From Hordeum vulgare subsp. vulgare (Eukaryota; Streptophyta; Magnoliopsida; Poales; Poaceae), in NCBI RefSeq assembly GCF_904849725.1, contig NC_058521.1:340116638-340180637 (forward strand): DNA of 64,000 nucleotides. The letters are read 5' to 3'. The first letter of the stretch is position 1. Each line of letters begins with the position of its first letter. The notes beneath the pieces were generated by a model. That model saw only the letters and a program-made list of their open reading frames with translations, searched no databases and was not told the DNA's origin. Shown piece after piece: positions 43,682 through 53,669 of the stretch. Made by a program: the position numbers and the translations under genes.

Positions 43682-45449
43682 TGTAGGAAATGTGCCCTAG
43701 AGGCAATAATAAAATGGTTATTATTATATTTCCAACTCATGATAATTGTCTATTATTCATGCTATAAGTGTATTAACCGGAAACCCAAATACATGTGTGA
43801 ATACATAGATCACAATGTGTTCCTAGTGCGCCTCTAGTTGGCTAGCTCGTTGATCAATAGATGATTATGGTTTCCTGATCATGGACATTGGATGTCGTTC
43901 ATAACGGGATCACATCATTAAGAGAATGATGTGATGGAGAAGACCCAATCCTAAGCATAGCACTAGATCGTGTTGTTCGTATGCTAAAGCTTTTCTACTG
44001 TCAAGTATCTTTTCCTTAGACCGTAAGATTCTGCAACTCCCGGATACTGTAGGAGTCCTTTGGGTGTATCAAACGTCCCAACGTAACTGGGTGACTATAA
44101 AGGTGCACTACGGGTATCTCCGAAATTGACTGTTGGGTTGGTACAAATAGAGTCCGGGATTTGTCACTCCGTGTGATCGAGAGGTATCTCTAGGCCCACT
44201 CGATAGAACATCATCATAACGAGCTCAGTGTGACTAAGGAGTTAGCCATGGGATGATGTACTATGGAACAAGTAAAGAGACTTGCAGGTAACGAGATTGA
44301 AGAAGGTATGGGGATACTGACGATGGAATCTCGGGCAAGTATCATATCTATAGACAAAGGGAATTGCATACGGGGTTGATTGAACCCTTGACATCGTGGT
44401 TCATCCGATGAGATCATCGTGGAACTTGTGGGAACCAACATGGATATCGAGACCCCGCTATTGGTTATTGACGGGAGAGTGTTTCGGTCATGTCTGCATG
44501 CTTCCCGAACCCGTAGGGTCTACACACTTAAGGTTCGATGACGCTAGGGTTATAGGAAAATAGTGTACATGGTTACCGAAGGTTGTTCGGAGTCCCGGAT
44601 ATGATCCTGGAAGTCATGAGGAGTTTCGAAATGGTCTGGAGGTAAATAATTATATATAGGAAGTGAGGATTTGGTCACCGGAATTGTTTCGGGCGACATC
44701 GGTAATGTACCGGGACCACCGGAAGGGTTCTGGGGGTCCACCGGGAGGGGCGACCAGCCCCAAAGTGCTCCATGGGCCTAAAGGTGATGGCAACCAGCCC
44801 ATATGTGGGATGGTACACCACCACAAGTATACCAAGGTGCAACCAATGTGGAGGGGGCAAAACCCTAGGCGTGGGGAGGCCAACTTGGGCCTCAAGGCCC
44901 ACCCTAGGGCGCTCCACCCTTGGCCGCCGCCATCCTTGGCCTCTAGGTCTGCCGCACCCTTTAGGCTGGGAAACCCTAAAGGGTGGGCACCTCCACCCTC
45001 TCCTCCTATATATAGTGGTGGCTTTTGGGCAGATTAACACACAATAAACTCTCCACGGCGCAGCCATACTTCTCCTCCTCCTCGTCCTCCAGAGTGCTTG
45101 GTGAAGCTCTGTCGGAGAACCATGTAGCTCCACTGCCACCACGTCGTCGTGCTACCGGAGCTCTCTCCCTCAACCTCTCCCTCCTCCTTGCTAGATCAAG
45201 GCGTGGGAGACGTCACCGGGCTGTACGTGTGTTGAACGCGGAGGTGCCGTGATTCGGACATAGATCGGAACCGACCGCGATCTGAACCGCTGCGAGTACG
45301 ACTCCATCGACCGCGTTCTAGTAACGCTTCCGCTTAGCGATATTCAAAGGTATGAAGATGCTCTACAACATATCTCGTTGCTGGTTTCTCCATAGATAGA
45401 TCCTTGTAAGGCGTAGGATTTTTTTTTGAAATTACTACGTTCCCCAACA
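43682..45449 (+). mobile_element. 3' LTR of Angela-type copia element B
   Basis: Starts TGTAGGAAATGTGCCCTAG and ends TACGTTCCCCAACA, 1768 bp. It follows the interior and polypurine tract of B. TATATATA at about 45008-45014 is the TATA box. The same LTR family forms E (50673-52076 plus 61587-61949) in the opposite orientation. It is flanked on the right by CACTG; no left LTR exists to compare. Confidence 0.92.
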
Positions 45450-45690
45450 CACTGTAAACGTGCATTCGGTGATCTCGACCTACAAGTTGGGGTCCCCACA
45501 ATGACCGCACACTAACTGGTAAGGAGGTGATGGCATTCCACAACGCTGAGTTCTACAACGGCCGCGACCGCACACCAATGTGGGCGGACTATGAAGGTGC
45601 CTATGTCGAGTGGGCCAAACATGAAGCTATCGGAATCGGGGCTCCACAGACCTAGAAGGATTCGAACTCTGGGGTGTGCTCGCTCTCCTA
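45450..45690. other. Unassigned sequence between B and G
   Basis: A plus-strand stretch of about 45 codons (45514-45655, with YNGRDRTPMWADYEGAYVEW) has protein-like composition but I do not recognise it. It may be interior of element I or G. Confidence 0.3.
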
Positions 45691-46560
45691 CCCTGTTCTT
45701 CACCTCAACATTACCGCGACTCTCCGCCGGCTCGAAATAAGGAAATCAAACAAGAACACGCGACAGTTTACCCAGGTTCAGGACACCTTGCGGGGTAAAA
45801 CCTACTCCGACTTATCTGTATTGATTAGGATGGAAGACGAGTACATATGCAGGTTGTTACCATAGTGGAGACGATGGGGAGGGCTTGGCTTGCTATGGAG
45901 GTCAGGCCTCTCTTTTATACCGGCCTTGTTCCTCTTCCCCCGAAAACACACGGCGGGAATGGTTGCCTCAACGGCCATTTTAAAAGGGGACTGGACAGTG
46001 GTATGTCCTGACAAAGGTGGTCTTCACCTGCAAAAGCCCGTCACCATGAAACATTGGTGGTCTCGGGGTAACTTTCGTCCTACCGAGCCCGCAACCTTGG
46101 TCATATTGCACCAAACGAGAAACCTTTGGGGTCGCTTTGGGGGTCCGCCTGCTGGCCCTGCTTCCTTAGAGCGAAAAGGGAAAGCTATCCTACCCATGTC
46201 CGCTGGCACTACTCGTGTGCGGCCAGCACAACCTACGTTAACCATGTGAGGGCACAGGATCGTGGGTACGTGTCAGATCGGCCTTAACAAGCCCGCCCTG
46301 CGAGATGCTCATGGGTGGCCTCAGGGCGCATCCGTGCAGCGGGTAACCTCTTCTGGTCCCTAGCGACGATCATCAGGTTCTTGCCTCGCAAGGCGAGGGA
46401 CCTCCTGAGGGTCCTCCTTGTGGGGCTCGCTTGCGGGCCAAATCAGGCCTATGTAACACACCATGCCTGGGGCCGTAGGCTGACGGGCCGGGGTACCCCG
46501 CTCCCAGAGGCCCGATAGTAGCCCCCTAGCCCGCGTCGTGCACGACTCTGCCTGAGGGGG
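45690..46560 (-). mobile_element. LTR of Tat-type gypsy element G
   Basis: On the minus strand, a TATA box (GGTATAAAAGAG, about 45911-45922) precedes a region ending in CCTGAACCTGGGTAAACTG (about 45764-45782). The same words, CCTGGGTAAA with TTTACCTC nearby, occur in the LTR of F. Both outer borders are estimates. It runs on the minus strand. The interior to its right shows no gag or pol, only the antisense gene block, so this is probably the 3' LTR. Confidence 0.6.
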
Positions 46561-47033
46561 GGGCGAAGCGGCACAGGCCCCAACCACATGCAGGCCAGGC
46601 TCGACACGTGGTGTCGTGTCAGTAGCGGGGATCTTCTCCTGCATACAACACTCTGGGAACCGCCCCGAGTGACTTGACGTAAAGCCTGCGTGCAACGCCC
46701 GTCATCATTGCTCTCTTGACTAGCGCCACCTACTTGTGCCATCCTTCCCGCGTAAGACTGCTCTTGTGCCGCAGCACGCGTGGAATGGCCTATTGGAGGA
46801 ATGAGGCGACGTGAGCCACAACCGTTCGTGGGCCATCATGACACGTGGCGAACGATGGAGCGCATATCACCTCTAGTTCCCATTACTCGTCGGGGGATGC
46901 GGCCATGGATGTACAAAACTGCCACACTAGTGGGGAGGAGCCACCATCACACTACTTCTCCCTTCCGACTCCCTCCTACGCTGCTTCATCATTCTTGTGA
47001 GAACGTTGCCTTCTTCCTCCTTATTCTCTTTCG
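46561..47033 (+). other. Spacer and leader before the antisense gene of G
   Basis: GC-rich sequence. The last 110 bp (46940-47033) are pyrimidine-rich, like a plant 5' untranslated leader. I could not fix a TATA box for this gene. No other feature seen. Confidence 0.4.
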
Positions 47034-48344
47034 ATGGAGGCGAGAAGTGATGCCTCGAGCACTGAGGCACGCACGGGGCCTATGGAGCCGTGGCGCTGGG
47101 CTGCCAACAATGAGTAAGTACGTCGTTGCCATTGCCTCTTCTTGCGTACCTTGTTTAGCCCAGCGAATCTGATCGCTAAACTTCCTAGGGCGCCGACACC
47201 CCAGAGGTGACGCTTTGGCCCAACAGGGGTATCTTCTCGCGCACCGCCTCCTGAGGAGGCCTCTTCCTCTACACTTGGCCTTATGAGGCCCGGAGGACCC
47301 GCAACCCCCTCAGGGGCGATAACAAGGCCCTCGGGGTGCACAACCCAATCCACCACAACCGCCCATCGAGGCATTGGGCACGAGGTGGCCCTGGCCCTTA
47401 GGGAGGCGACTATCACTGAGCGGGAGGAGGACGTGGCTCTCCACGAATGGGAGGCAGCCCAGACCACATACGATCAGGAGGCGGAGCGAGAGCATGTCGA
47501 GACCTTGGAGAGGAGTGTTCTTGCGGATGAGGATGCCTTCGCAGTGGTGCATGATGAATCCCTTGCCGAGGTGGACGCAAGGGTGGCCCGAGACCGAGCT
47601 ACCACCCTAGAGGTGTAGTGCAACGAGCTCGCACGATAGGAAATTCGCCTCTAGCTCAGATGTGACACGCTCCAGGAAGAGGTAGACCCACTCAGGGCCC
47701 AGCTGTAGGATGCCCAGGATGCTCTCCGGTCCGCCCTCAAGGGAGAGGAGGGCGCTAAGGAGGAGCTGGCGGCGTTTCTGGCCCAGGTCGGAGAAGCCGC
47801 CGATGCCGTGCAGGCGGCCAGGGATGGCATTGTGCATGCATGGATGTTGGAGCGGCATCACTCCAAGCAGTTCCGGCAGCTCACCCGTCGCGTGAACGGC
47901 GCGCCCTACCGCTTCATTGATGACGACCTGGCGCTGCTGCAAGCGTATGGCGATGGGGGCTACCTGGACTTCTTCCTTAAGGTGGTGGAGGCGCTGGAAT
48001 CGGGGGTCTCCAAGGTGGACGAAGACATCGAGTCCAGCGCGCATGACCTCCTGGACAACGTGCTGACGCACGTCTTCTCCAACCTGCGCCGCCACGACCC
48101 CGTATTCGACTTCTCCCACATGATGGAGCCCGTGCCCGCGGAGCTCCGGAGTCCTCTCAAGGACGAGGTGTGCGAGCACGTGGAGTCCCTGGTCGGTATG
48201 CACCTTCCGAGGAGAGCGACAACCTCAATGCAGGGGCCTCCGGGGGCCACAACGAGGACAACGCCTCCTCCGCTTAGGCTTTTTATCTCTTTCCTCTTGC
48301 ATCAGGAACCGCTTGGCCCTTGGAGGGCGTTAGACATTATGTAA
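47034..48344 (+). pseudogene. Coiled-coil antisense gene of element G
   Basis: The first exon begins at the ATG at 47034 (MEARSDASSTEARTG) and ends with a consensus donor GTAAGT at 47114. Acceptor candidates are 47156-47158 and about 47188. The second exon holds a Pro-rich linker, a coiled coil (47380-47830: TITEREEDVALHEWEAAQ, HVETLERSVLADEDAF, EEGAKEELAAFLAQVGEAA) and a C-terminal domain (47840-48190: YRFIDDDLALLQAYGDGG, then LDNVLTHVFSNLRRHD). In-frame stops lie at 47616, 47637, 47652 and 47707, all within one consistent frame. The layout (linker, coiled coil, C-domain) is like the later exons of the antisense gene in F, but the sequence differs. It is antisense to the LTR of G. Function unknown. 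Confidence 0.55.
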
Positions 48345-49037
48345 TATACTTTTTCTTTAAGTAGTGGTTGACTATTCTGCTTGGGGTGCCTCTACAACCC
48401 TTTGTGTGTTTCCTATGCCCTGGCCAAAGGGGTCCCATAGCACGCGGCTCCCGAGACCCTCTTCATTGACACGCGAAGGGGGCATTGGGGCGACAGCCCC
48501 TAGTGCCTCTTAGTACTCGCTCTTACCTGGCTAGGATACAGCTTCACGTTCCTTTGGCCATAAGACCCCACGGAGACATCGCGGCAGCTTCTCGGCACTT
48601 ACCGTGGGGGCGCTCCGGAGCCCGTGACAACGGTTGCTTGTGCAAGCCTCACGCGGCTGCTGCCTTCGTGAGGGTCTTGTTTGCGCATCTTGGCAATGGA
48701 CCAATCCCATGTCGTGGCGCACACCATTGGGTCGCAAGTAGGCACCCCTGGGCTTCTCCAGGCTCTCGGGTCTCGTAGTGCTCCTCGGAGTCGTGCACTA
48801 TGCGCGCTTCATCTGGTGATGGGAATCAGGACAGGGTTGGCCCTCCTTGCTAGAGTCGAGCATGACACATGGCGCACGAAGGGGCATGGGAAGTCCCGCT
48901 TCCCCATGTCGCCTCGACAACTTCTTTGGGCTCACATAAAGCCTGTGCGCAGCATGGGGCCATCACTGCCCCCATTTACCTTCCGCGTGTGGAATTCGGG
49001 CAGGGAGGCATGGACTGAACTCCCTCTAGAAGGCCCC
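48345..49037. other. Spacer between the two antisense genes of G
   Basis: Contains the end of the coiled-coil gene's untranslated region (48345-48420) and GC-rich sequence with no credible frame. It ends at the TATA-like box of the B3-like gene. Confidence 0.4.
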
Positions 49038-49045
49038 ATATAAGG
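49038..49045 (+). promoter_or_regulatory. TATA-like box of the B3-like gene
   Basis: ATATAAGG in CCCCATATAAGGGCAAGG, about 75 bp upstream of the ATG at 49115, followed by a C/T-rich leader. The spacing suits a plant promoter on the plus strand. Confidence 0.5.
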
Positions 49046-49114
49046 GCAAGGGGAAGTGGTGTTCTACCCCAACATCCTCGTCCTTGATCTTTGTTCTTGC
49101 TCATCATTGCCGAC

Positions 49115-49855
49115 ATGATGGCACCAGTGAAGAGATTCTCCTCATCCGAGAAGGAGATAGCAGCAAAGAGGGAAGCGGGCATGCGACAGTCGGCAAGGGG
49201 AAGAGGCCATCCACGCGCACCCCTCTCCGCGCTTGAGGCACCTATCAGAGGACACTGGCACTCGCCACCGGCGGCTTGTGCCGGCCTGAGAAGTCGCGGG
49301 AGGATTGTTGTTCGTGGGCCGGCGGACAAGGCGGCCACGTACGTGACCGGCGGGGCAGCGCAGACACCCGGCCTCCCAGGTGCGGTCGCGAAGTCAGTCT
49401 GCCGATGCAGCCCTCAGGTTCATTGTACGGATGGAAGATATCCTCACAGCTGGCTCTGGCTCCCGGACTATTTCGCGGAGGAGATGGAAGAGGTTGCAAC
49501 CCTAGGCCTGTGGCTTCAACGAGATGGCTGCTGCTACGGGCCTACCTGGGTGGCGATGGAGTTCAACTCCCTCACCTTCATGTTCCTAGGGCGCGGGTGG
49601 AAGTTGTTCTCCCTTGACCGAGGCCCGCAGGAATGAAATTTCCTCCACTTCAAGTTTGACGGGGCCGCCACGCTCTTTGTGAAGGACTTCGAAAGCGTCG
49701 GTGGTTGTGTTGACTACTGCATCGAAGGTGACAGCAGCGGCAGCAGGAGCCCCTCCGACGGCAGTGACGGCTCTCCCTTCGGGGGGATCAGGGGCGCCGG
49801 TGACTCTGATGGCTCCCCAGACGCTCGCATCAAGGAGGAGGAGGACTTGGACTAA
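49115..49855 (+). pseudogene. B3-domain-like antisense gene of element G
   Basis: From the ATG at 49115 (MMAPVKRFSSSEKEIAAKR) a 247-codon frame runs to the TAA at 49853-49855 with one internal TGA at 49634-49636. A Gly/Pro/Arg-rich N-terminus precedes a block with SWLWLPDYFAEEMEE, VATLGLWLQRDGCCYGPTW and FLGRGWKLFSLDRG, then FKFDGAATLFVKDFESVGG and a Ser/Asp-rich acidic tail ending KEEEDLD. The order (LPDYF, GCC..W, F..GW..F, LHFKFDG..LF.V) is that of B3 plant DNA-binding domains, and I recall many such proteins in Triticeae. A role in gene control is a guess. It is antisense to the retroelement and has its own TATA-like box. A partial relative is at 21878. Confidence 0.65.
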
Positions 49856-50672
49856 GCGCATGCGACGAGGCATTGAGGCCCTCAGTCGTGGTGCTTTGAG
49901 AGCCCGATCTTCCTTCTTTTGCGTCGTCTTCTTTCTCCTGTAATGCAACATGCTCGCCCCGTTGGGGCATGTAAAAGGGGTTATGTCCTTCACGCTTCAA
50001 ATTGATTTGAACTCTATTTTAGGTCGAAAATAAACTTCTCCTTGGTACTCCCTGTCGAGCTTGCACCTCCTTCCCGGTCGGTCTGATGCGTCACGGCGTT
50101 AAGGCCCAACCCCTGAGCGCGGGTATGAGGGCTATTAAGGCATGGCACTCAGGGGCTTGCCTTCTTCGTGCGAGCGGCTCACGCGAGTGGTTTCTGCGTG
50201 CGGGGCCCACCTTGTGAGGCCCCTTGAGGGATGTCTCACAAAGAGGACACCCTGTCCTGACGGTGTGCGCTTGTCCACTTGCATCTGGGCCGTGCGCGAG
50301 AAGTGTAGGCCCCTAGGACCTAAATGAGGTGGCGCGCGTGTGGAGTGTGCCTGCGAGCCAGAACCCAGTTCTCTTGGTTCCCAGCGCTGCGAGGGCAGAC
50401 CAAGGTAAATGCACCATGCCCAGCCCCCACGAGTGTGAGTCCCATGATAAAGCCATCACGCACACGCCGCGGGGGGAGACCTTCGTCATCTTCCCCCAGC
50501 ATGATGCATGGGGCTTCCTCTTGGTGCAGGCATGGTAAGGAGAGAGGAAACCAATGAAACTCTATGAAAACCAGAAGGCCAAGACTTTCACCAAAAACCC
50601 GAGGCTAACTTATTCGCGAGCCCAAAAAGGGGAGGTGCAGCTACCGTGTCCAGCACAGGTCAGTGTGGTGAC
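49856..50672. other. 3' flank of the B3-like gene to the end of G
   Basis: AATAAA at 50029-50034 is a possible poly(A) signal for the B3-like gene. The rest is GC-rich without a credible frame. It ends at the LTR of E at 50673. Confidence 0.4.
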
Positions 50673-52076
50673 TGTTGGAGAACGTAGCATAAATTCAAAA
50701 TTTTCCTACGCCATATTCAGATCTTCCTATGGAGAGACCAGCAATGAGAGAGGGGTGAGTGGATCTTCATACCTTTGAAGATCGCTAAGCGGAAGCGTTG
50801 CTAGAACGCGGTTGATGGAGTCGTACTCGCGGCGATTCAGATCGCTGTGTGATTCCGGTTTAGTGCCGAATCACGGCACCTCCGCGTTCAACACACGTGC
50901 AGCCCAATGACGTCTCCTGCACTTAGATCCAGCAAGGAGGAGGGAGAGGTTGGGGAAGATCTCCGGCAGCACGACGACGTCATGTCGATGGAGAGACGAG
51001 GTCTCCGGGCAGGGATTCACCAAGCACCGTGGGAGAGGAGGAAGAAGAGAGACAGGGCTGCGCCGAGAGAGATGGAAAACCATGTTATCAAAGGACAAAA
51101 ACCCCCTCTATATATAGGGGGCAGGGAGGGTGGCGCCCCTTTAGGGTTTCCCACCCTAAAGGGGGGCGGCAGCCCTAGATGGGAGAGGGGGTGGCAGCCA
51201 GGAGGGGGAGAGGGGGGTGGTGCACCCTTGGTGGACCTTAGGCCCACCTGACTTAGGGTTTCCCCCCTTTCCCTCTCTAGGCGCCTTGGGCTAGGTGTGG
51301 GGCATGCACCAGTCCACCCAAGTGCTGGTTCCCTCTCACACTTGGCCCATGTAGCCTCCTGGGGCTGGTGGCCCCTCCCGGTGGGCCTCCGGAACCCTTC
51401 TGGTGGTCCCGACACTTTGCCGGTGGTGCCCGAAACATTTCCGGCATCCAAACCCATCTATCCTATATATCAATCTTTACCTCCGGACCATTTCGGAGCT
51501 CCTCGTGATGTCTGGGATCTCATCCGGGACTCCGAACAACCTTCAGTAACCTCGTATAGCAATTCCCTATAACCCTAGCGTCATCGAACCTTAAGTGTGT
51601 AGACCCTACGGGTTCGGGAGGCATGCAGACATGACCGAGACACTCTCTGGCCAATAACCATCAGCGGGATCTCGATACCCATGGTGGCTCCCACATGTTC
51701 CACGATGATCTCATCGGATGAACCACGATGTCAAGGATTCAATCAATCCCGTATACAATTCCCTTTGTTTGTCGGTATAGAACTTGCCCGAGATTCGATC
51801 ATCGGTATACCCATACCTTGTTTCAATCTCATTAACGGTAAGGTTCTTTACTAGTTCCGTAGCACGTCATCCCGTGACTAACTCCTTAGTCACATTGAGC
51901 TCATGATGATGTTCTACCGAGTGGGCCCAGAGATACCTCTCCGTCACACGGAGTGACAAATCCCGATCTCGATTCGTACCAACCCAACAACCACTTTTGG
52001 AGATACCCGTAGTGCACCTTTATAGTCACCCAGTTACGTTGTGACGTTTGATACACCCAAAGCACTCCTACGGTAT
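50673..52076 (-). mobile_element. 3' LTR of copia element E, outer part
   Basis: Plus-strand start TGTTGGAGAACGTAGCAT is the inverse of an Angela-type LTR end. 1404 bp, matching B's LTR in reverse. It is interrupted at 52076 by element D and continues at 61587. The minus-strand TATA (TATATATAG) is near 51107-51116. Joined, the two parts are about 1767 bp, like the 1768 bp of B. Confidence 0.9.
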
Positions 52077-53582
52077 TGATACGTCCATTTTGCATCATGT
52101 TTTCATGTTGATATTTATCGTTTCTTGGGCTGTTATTTCACTTCACGGTACAACACTTATGCCTTTTCTCTCTTATTTTGCAAGGTTTACATGAAGAGGG
52201 AGAATGCCGGTAGCTGGAATTCTGGCCTGAAAGTGGAGCAAGTTTGATATACCAATTCTGCGCAACTCGAAACGCCGTAAAAATCAACAAGGATTTTTTC
52301 CGGATTTATAAAAAATACTGGGCCGAAGAAGCGCCAGAGGGGCGCCAGCAGGTGGCCACAAGCCCCCCCGGCCGCGCCTAGGGTGCTTGTGGGCAGCCTG
52401 CTAGCCCACTGGCCCCCTTCTTCTGCTATATGAAGGGTTTCGTCCGGAAAAAACTCAAAGTGGAGCTTTTTTGTGGATTCGCCGCCGCCACGAGGCGGAA
52501 CTTGAGCAGAACCAATCTAGAGCTCCGGCAGGACGATCCTGCCGGGGAAACTTCCCTCTTGGAGGGGGAAATCATCGCCATCGTCATCACCAACACTCCT
52601 CTCATCGGAGGGGACTCGTAACCATCAACATCTTCATGAGCACCATCTCATCTCCAAACCCTAGTTCATCACTTGTAACCAATCTTCGTCTCGCGACTCC
52701 GATTGGTACTTGTAAGGTTGCTAGTAGTGTTGATTAATCTTTGTAGTTGATGCTAGTTGGATTACTTGGTGGAAGAGTTTATGTTCAGATCCTTGATGCT
52801 ACTCATTACCTCTCTGTTCATGAATATGATTATGCTTTGTGAGTAGTTACTTTTGTTCCTGAGGACATGGGATAAGTCATGCTAATACTAGTCACGTGAA
52901 TTTGGCATTCGTTCGATATTTTGATGTGTTGTATGTTGTTTTTCCTCAAGTGGTGTTATGTGAACGTCGACTACATAACACTTCACCATTATTTGGGCCT
53001 AGAGGAAGGCATTGGGAAGTAGTAAGTAGAAGATGGGTTGCTAGAGTGACAGAAGCTTAAACCTTAGTTTATGTGTTGCTTCGTAAGGGGCTGATTTGGA
53101 TCCACTAGTTTAATGCTATGGTTAGACTTTGTCTTAATTCTTCTTTCGTAGTTGCAGATTCTTGCGAGAGGGGTTAATCATAAGTGGGATGCTTGTCCAA
53201 CTAAGGGCAGCACCCAAGCGCCGGTCTACCCACATATCAAACTATCAAAGTAACAAACGCGAATCATATGAACATGATGAAAACTAGCATGACAGAACTT
53301 CCCGTGTGTCCTCGGGAGCGTTTTTCCTCCTATAAGACTTTGTCCAGGCTTGTCCCTTGCTACAAAAGGGATTGGGCCACCTTGCTGCAACGTTGCTACT
53401 TTTCTTACTTGTTGCTTGCTATGAATCATCTCACCACACAATCACTTGTTACCGATAATTTCAGTGCCTGCAGATTTTACCTTGCTGAAAACCACTTGTC
53501 AGATCCTTCTGCTCCTCGTTGGGTTCGAAACTCTTACTTATCGAAAGGACTACGATTGATCCCCTATACTTGTGGGTCATCA
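52077..53582 (+). mobile_element. 5' LTR of element D
   Basis: 1506 bp, TGATACGTCCATTTTGCATC at the start, ending CTTGTGGGTCATCA. The shared GC-rich palindrome is at 52350-52396 and a TATA-like CTATATGAAGGG at 52425-52436. Confidence 0.95.
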
Positions 53583-53593
53583 AGACTCTTTTC

Positions 53594-53610
53594 TGGCGCC
53601 GTTGCCGGGG
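53594..53610 (+). promoter_or_regulatory. tRNA-Asp primer-binding site of element D
   Basis: TGGCGCCGTTGCCGGGG, 11 bp after the LTR end, identical to the site in element C. Confidence 0.92.
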
Positions 53611-53669
53611 AGTGAAGCGCCTTTGGTAAGTGGAACTTGGTAAGGAAACATTCATATAGTGTGCTGAAA

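Noticed and set aside
46024..46245. Minus-strand 73-codon frame in the LTR of G
   Set aside because: No conserved domain, lies upstream of the LTR TATA box, most likely untranslated.
50320..50557. Overlapping frames at the right end of G as a third antisense gene
   Set aside because: Short, in several frames on both strands, no motif or splice signal.
53594..53610. tRNA-Asp-like sequence as a tRNA gene
   Set aside because: Only the 17-bp 3' end is present, at the primer-site position next to an LTR. The same holds for 32984-33000.
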